Shown: piece after piece, positions 60,441 through 64,000 of the stretch
Layout of the letters: every line of letters begins with the position of its first letter
How positions within the stretch are numbered: the first letter of the stretch is position 1
Origin: CAWGXZ01 sp963826695
GTDB lineage: Bacteria; Pseudomonadota; Gammaproteobacteria; Burkholderiales; Burkholderiaceae_C
Assembly: GCA_963826695.1 (NCBI GenBank)
Contig: CAWGXZ010000004.1
Coordinates: forward strand, 124,001 to 188,000
Length of the DNA stretch: 64,000 nt
Reading direction: 5' to 3'
Notes under the pieces: model-generated
The model's input: the letters and a program-made list of their open reading frames with translations, nothing else
Databases searched by the model: none
Told to the model about the DNA's origin: nothing
Program-made: the position numbers and the translations under genes

Positions 60441-60516
60441 TGGTGCACCCTCGCGCTGCGCGCGGTCCCGCCGTGCGGGAGGGAGCGCCGCCTTCGGGGC
60501 GGCCGTGCGGTGGCGC

Positions 60517-61200
60517 TCATCGCGCGGCTCCCAGCCGGCGCCTGCGCGTGAACACGGCCTGTCCGAACAGCCACAGCCCGACCCGCATCAGCATCGACAG
60601 CAGCAGGTAGGCCACCGCCACCAGGATGTAGGCTTCGAACGGCCGGAAGGTTTCGGATTGCACGCGCGCCGCGGCGGCTGTGAGCTCCTCGACCGAGATC
60701 TGCGAGGTGATCGAAGTCGCCAGCATCAGCAGCACGAACTGGCTGGTCAGGGACGGATAGACCTTCTCCATCGCCGGGCGGACGATGACGTGCCAGTACA
60801 CCTGCCGGCGCGTGAGGCCCAGGCACTCCGCCGCCTCGATCTGGCCCTTGTGGATCGAGTCCATGCCGGCGCGCATGATCTCGCACGAGTAGGCGGCCAC
60901 GTTGATGACCAGCGAGACCAGGGCCGCGGTGAAGGCCGATACCTTCCAGCCCAGGCTGGCCAGGCCGAAGAACACCAGGAACACCTGCACCAGCAACGGC
61001 GTGTTGCGGATCACTTCGACATAGGCGCCGCAGGCCTTGCGCAGCCGGGGCTTATCGCTACGCCGCCCGATGGCCAGCAAGGTGCCGAGCACGAAGCCGA
61101 TCACCGTGGCCGGGAACGAAAGCTGGATCGTCAGCCAGGCCCCCGCCAGGAATTGCGGCCAGGCCTCCAGCACGGCCGCAAAGTCGAATTCGTAGCCCAC
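60517..61200 (-). CDS. ABC transporter permease (His/Glu/Gln/Arg/opine family)
   Basis: 227 residues from a GTG at 61200 (GYEFDFAAVLEAWPQFLAGA). The EAA loop is EAAECLGLTRRQVYWHVIVR. It is the first gene of the acid-sugar operon running to 55080, divergent from the LacI regulator with 129 bases between. About 75 bases separate it from the next permease gene. Confidence 0.9.
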   Translation of the reverse strand: MGYEFDFAAVLEAWPQFLAGAWLTIQLSFPATVIGFVLGTLLAIGRRSDKPRLRKACGAYVEVIRNTPLLVQVFLVFFGLASLGWKVSAFTAALVSLVINVAAYSCEIMRAGMDSIHKGQIEAAECLGLTRRQVYWHVIVRPAMEKVYPSLTSQFVLLMLATSITSQISVEELTAAAARVQSETFRPFEAYILVAVAYLLLSMLMRVGLWLFGQAVFTRRRRLGAAR

Positions 61201-61237
61201 GGTGTCTCCGGATCGGCGGCTCGTTGCCGCGCTTCGG

Positions 61238-61336
61238 TTTGATGGAATTTGATGCTCTCAGGCATCGATTGCCAGGGATACTATCCGCACAGGTCTTGCA
61301 AATCCACCGCCAATAAATGATGTGATTTGATGGAAT
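61238..61336. promoter_or_regulatory. divergent control region with repeated TTTGATGGAAT
   Basis: TTTGATGGAAT occurs at 61238-61248 and again at 61326-61336, the second copy covering the LacI start codon; a further TTTGATG is at 61247-61253. A near-palindrome GGCATCGATTGCC lies at 61261-61273. These are candidate LacI-family binding sites between the regulator and the transporter operon. Confidence 0.4.
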
Positions 61337-62376
61337 CGACGAAGTCTCCGCGAATCCCCGACCTCGCCCGGCTGGCGGGTGTTTCCACCGCCACGGTCGA
61401 CCGCGTGCTGAACCGGCGTCCCGGCGTTCGCGCCGGCACGCGGCAGCGCGTCCTGCGGGCGGCGGCGGAGCTGGGTCTGGCCGAACTGCCGGCAGCACCC
61501 GGTACCGCCCTGAGCGCCGCCGCCCCGCGGCCCATGCAGCTGATCTTCCTGCTTCCGGCGGGCAACAACCGGTTCATCCGCATGTTGGGCGACATGGTCG
61601 GCTACTCGCAGGAGCACTGGACGCCGTTCAACGTGCAATGCCGCACCGAGTTCATCGAAAGCTTCGACCCGCAGGCCTTGGTTGCCGCGCTGCGCCGCCA
61701 CGGCAAGCGTGCCGACGGCATCGCGCTGATGGCGCTGGAGCACCCTGCGGTGCGCGAGGCGGTGCAGGAACTCGTGACGGCCGGCGTGCCAGTGGTCACC
61801 CTGATCTCCGACTTGTCGAACTCGCCGCGCACTGCCTACCTGGGCCTGGACAACCGCGCTGCCGGCCGCACCGCCGGCTACCTGATCGGCCGCTTCATCG
61901 GCCCGCGCGCGGCGAAGGTGGCGCTGATCGCCGGCAGCCGCAGCTACCTCGCCCACGAGGAGCGCGAGGCCGGCTTCCTGCACGTTCTGGCCGAGCTGTT
62001 CGGCCCGCTGGAGGTCGTGGGCCTGCGCGAGGGACACGATGACTCCGAGCGGAACTTTGCGCAGACCGCTTCGCTGCTGGAGCAGCACCCCACCCTGGCG
62101 GGCATCTACAACATCGGCGGGGCCTCCGACGGTGTGGCGCGGGCCCTCAAGCAGGCCGGCCGCGACCAGCGGGTCGTGCTGATCGGCCATGGCCTCACGC
62201 CCGACACGCGCGCGCTGCTGATCGACGGCAGCATGGACGCCGTCATCACGCAGAGCCCGCAGGACACGCTGGCCAATGCCGTGCGCATCTTCGTCAACGT
62301 GCGCGAGGGCCGGCCGCCGCTGGCCGGCGTGAAGACCACGCGCAGCCAGGTGATCTTTCGCGAGAACCTGCCGTGA
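61330..62376 (+). CDS. LacI-family transcriptional regulator
   Basis: 348-residue regulator. Helix-turn-helix at the N-terminus (IPDLARLAGVSTATVDRVLN) with the hinge helix after RRPGVRAGTRQRVLRAA. The ligand domain is periplasmic-binding-protein type 1 (LIFLLPAGNNRFIRMLGDMV, GLDNRAAGRTAGYLIGRFIG, AGIYNIGGASDGVARALKQA). It is divergent from the transporter, RuBisCO-like and kinase operon and should control it in response to a sugar acid. A TTG one codon earlier is possible but ATG is preferred. Confidence 0.92.
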   Translation: MESTKSPRIPDLARLAGVSTATVDRVLNRRPGVRAGTRQRVLRAAAELGLAELPAAPGTALSAAAPRPMQLIFLLPAGNNRFIRMLGDMVGYSQEHWTPFNVQCRTEFIESFDPQALVAALRRHGKRADGIALMALEHPAVREAVQELVTAGVPVVTLISDLSNSPRTAYLGLDNRAAGRTAGYLIGRFIGPRAAKVALIAGSRSYLAHEEREAGFLHVLAELFGPLEVVGLREGHDDSERNFAQTASLLEQHPTLAGIYNIGGASDGVARALKQAGRDQRVVLIGHGLTPDTRALLIDGSMDAVITQSPQDTLANAVRIFVNVREGRPPLAGVKTTRSQVIFRENLP

Positions 62377-62506
62377 GGGAGCGGCGGCAGCGCGCCGCGC
62401 TCAACCCGCTCTGCGGTCGGGCTGCAAGGCACGGTGCGGGTCGGCCGCCTGTGCGTCCGGAGCCCGACGCGTCCGGTCTCCCGGCGCACGCGGTACAGCG
62501 CTGCAA

Positions 62507-64000
62507 TCAGGGCGTCGGTGCGGCCGGCGTCGCCGCGGCACCGGCCTTTGCCGCGGCATCCGCCGCCGCGCTCGCCTCGAAGGCGACGAAGTAGGCATAC
62601 ACCGCCGGCCGCAGCGCCTCCAGGGTCGTCGGGCGCTGGGTGAACATGGCGAAGCACTCGGCGTAGTACTCCTTGTCGCTGGTGCCGCCGTAGGTGGTGA
62701 TCGCCTTGGCGCGGCCGCCGTCCTTCAGCATTGCGTCCTTGAACGCCTTGTCGTTGTGCGCTTCCTTGTCCTTCTCCTTGCCCTTGGCGCCCTGGGTCGG
62801 CGCGAAGTCGATGGCGTGGCCGAGTTCGTGGATCAGGGTGAAGGCGAACTGGTCGTCGCTGCCGCTGCGCAGCGAGGCGTAGATGACGATGCGACGGGTC
62901 CACTTGCCGTCCTTGTAGACCGAGAGGTATTCGGCGGCCTCGCCGCCGCCGCCCTTGGCGTCGGGCGAGTTGTCGAACTCGATGTCGTGGATGCGTGCGA
63001 GCGTCGCCGCCGGCACGCGGTCGAGCGCGCGCAGCACGCGCTTCCAGGTCGCGTCGGGCATCAGCGCCGCCTTGGTCAGCGTGTTCGGCGTCGCCTTCGC
63101 CGCTTCGACGCCGGCCTCGCTGGCCGCCATCGGCTCGAACGTCGCGGCGAGCTGCTCGACGATCACCTTGACCTTGATCTTGCCCGCGGTGGTGCCGCCG
63201 ATCGCCGTGTAGCGGAAGGCCGTGCTCGGCCCGCCCCAGGTCGTCAGGTCGAGGTTGACGTGGTGGACCAGATTCAGCCGCGTCGTCGTCGCCTTGCCCT
63301 TGTCGTCTGGGATCAGGTCGAAGATGCCCAGCGCATAGCCGCGCAGTCCCTTGTACAGCCCGCTCTTCACCTTGTCGTCGGTCAGCGCATCGATGCCCGG
63401 CGTGACCAGTTCGTAGTCGATGTCGACGTTGTCGGCGGTGACGATGTCGCCCTTCAGTCCGAAGTAACTCTTCGGGTCGGCACCGGCGCCGTGCGCCTCG
63501 TCGGTGTCGACCTTCAGCGTCCGGCGGGTCGCCTCGGGCTGGGCTTCGAGGCCTGTGACCACTGGCGCTGCCACTGGCGCCGCCGGCTGCTGCGCCGGCA
63601 CCGCGGCGTCCGGCTGGGGCTGGCGCATCAGCGCCGGTCGGCCGGACTTCGACTGCTGGACCACGTGGGCCAGTTCGTGCGCCATCAGCCGGTCGCCGCG
63701 CGGCGTGCCCGGCGCATACGCGCCGCTGCCGAAGACGATGTCGTGGCCGACGGTGTAGGCGCTCGCACCGACGGCGCCAGCGGCGGCCGACGCCGCGCTG
63801 CCGGCGTGGACGCGCACGCCCGACACGTCGTGGCCGAGTTGCGCGCCGTAGCGGGCGGCGAGCGGCTGTGGCAGCGCGGCGCCGCCGGATGCGCCGACGG
63901 GCGGGGCGAGCACGCCGGCGCCCCCTGCCTCCGGCATGGCGCTCGGCGATCCGCCCACGACGAGCGACGTGCTGGTCGTCCTCGGGTCGGTGAGCTGCGC
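62507..64000 (-). CDS. DUF4157 (eCIS-associated) protein with a second zinc-protease-like domain, 5' end outside the window
   Basis: At least 497 residues; the frame stays open to the window edge, so the start may lie beyond it (a GTG at 63958 is the outermost start inside). DUF4157 domain near the N-terminus: RYGAQLGHDVSGVRVHAGSA, AYTVGHDIVFGSGAYAPGTP, and LMAHELAHVVQQS with HExxH. A second HExxH follows in the C-terminal domain, FTLIHELGHAIDFAPTQG, with EYYAECFAMFTQ about 60 residues later as a possible third ligand, resembling anthrax lethal-factor-like or other toxin zincins. This suggests a processing domain plus an effector protease. Confidence 0.8.
   Translation of the reverse strand, partial: AQLTDPRTTSTSLVVGGSPSAMPEAGGAGVLAPPVGASGGAALPQPLAARYGAQLGHDVSGVRVHAGSAASAAAGAVGASAYTVGHDIVFGSGAYAPGTPRGDRLMAHELAHVVQQSKSGRPALMRQPQPDAAVPAQQPAAPVAAPVVTGLEAQPEATRRTLKVDTDEAHGAGADPKSYFGLKGDIVTADNVDIDYELVTPGIDALTDDKVKSGLYKGLRGYALGIFDLIPDDKGKATTTRLNLVHHVNLDLTTWGGPSTAFRYTAIGGTTAGKIKVKVIVEQLAATFEPMAASEAGVEAAKATPNTLTKAALMPDATWKRVLRALDRVPAATLARIHDIEFDNSPDAKGGGGEAAEYLSVYKDGKWTRRIVIYASLRSGSDDQFAFTLIHELGHAIDFAPTQGAKGKEKDKEAHNDKAFKDAMLKDGGRAKAITTYGGTSDKEYYAECFAMFTQRPTTLEALRPAVYAYFVAFEASAAADAAAKAGAAATPAAPTP

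Noticed and set aside
1..64000. CRISPR array, rRNA or tRNA genes, prophage
   Set aside because: I saw no regularly spaced repeats, no rRNA sequence, no tRNA cloverleaf with a conserved T arm, and no phage structural genes.

Overview
The window is GC-rich chromosomal DNA that looks like a betaproteobacterium of the order Burkholderiales. The support is a set of five Bug/TctC-type periplasmic receptors, an ancestral-beta-subunit (Anbu) peptidase, SHOCT, lipocalin and MAPEG genes of the usual burkholderial type, and dense sugar-acid catabolic operons. This is inferred from gene content only; there is no rRNA or tRNA in the window.

Layout. 1-1935: end of a TctC receptor, a succinylglutamate desuccinylase/aspartoacylase-like gene and a DUF1028 protein. 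1971-6829: a minus-strand operon (TctC receptor, 3-hydroxyisobutyrate-dehydrogenase-like enzyme, FMN hydroxy-acid oxidase, RraA-like protein) with a divergent LysR regulator. 7125-22552: general genes, including a hybrid histidine kinase, orphan solute-binding protein, ThDP enzyme, LDH2-type dehydrogenase, secreted serine protease, Anbu peptidase, deaminase, metallo-hydrolase, exonuclease I, lipocalin and a K+ channel. 22592-38338: a GntR regulator and a long plus-strand D-galacturonate/galactarate/glucarate operon. It runs TRAP transporter, lactonase, uronate dehydrogenase, glycerate kinase, pyruvate kinase, GarD, TctC, GudD, TctC, GarL, GarR. Together these take galacturonate to galactarate, then 5-keto-4-deoxyglucarate, then pyruvate plus tartronate semialdehyde, then glycerate and 2-phosphoglycerate. 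A short polygalacturonase-like remnant sits inside the operon.

38414-44531 is an accessory island of lower GC. It holds a YefM-YoeB pair, a HipB gene with a HipA cut off and fused in frame to an IS110-family transposase tail, a broken TIR-domain gene, and an IS1111-type element. That element has split an integron attC site, and its long 3' non-coding end carries exact 10-nt copies of both element/attC junctions, as expected of a guide (seeker/bridge) RNA. Beyond it lie unknown low-GC genes. This is the most unusual part of the window.

44949-54808: SulP transporter, FMN reductase, small proteins, a DUF4157-OmpA protein of the kind linked to contractile injection systems, a sugar-dehydrogenase pair with a TctC receptor, a DnaQ-like exonuclease, and MAPEG and CWC proteins. 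55080-62376: an operon for an acid sugar (DUF1537 kinase, RuBisCO-like protein, VOC protein, polar-type ABC importer) with a divergent LacI regulator. 62507-64000: a second DUF4157 protein, with two HExxH zinc motifs, running off the window.

Several otherwise well-conserved genes (glycerate kinase, DctP, Anbu, the desuccinylase) carry single-base frameshifts. This points at least in part to indel errors in the assembly, and all pseudogene calls should be read in that light.
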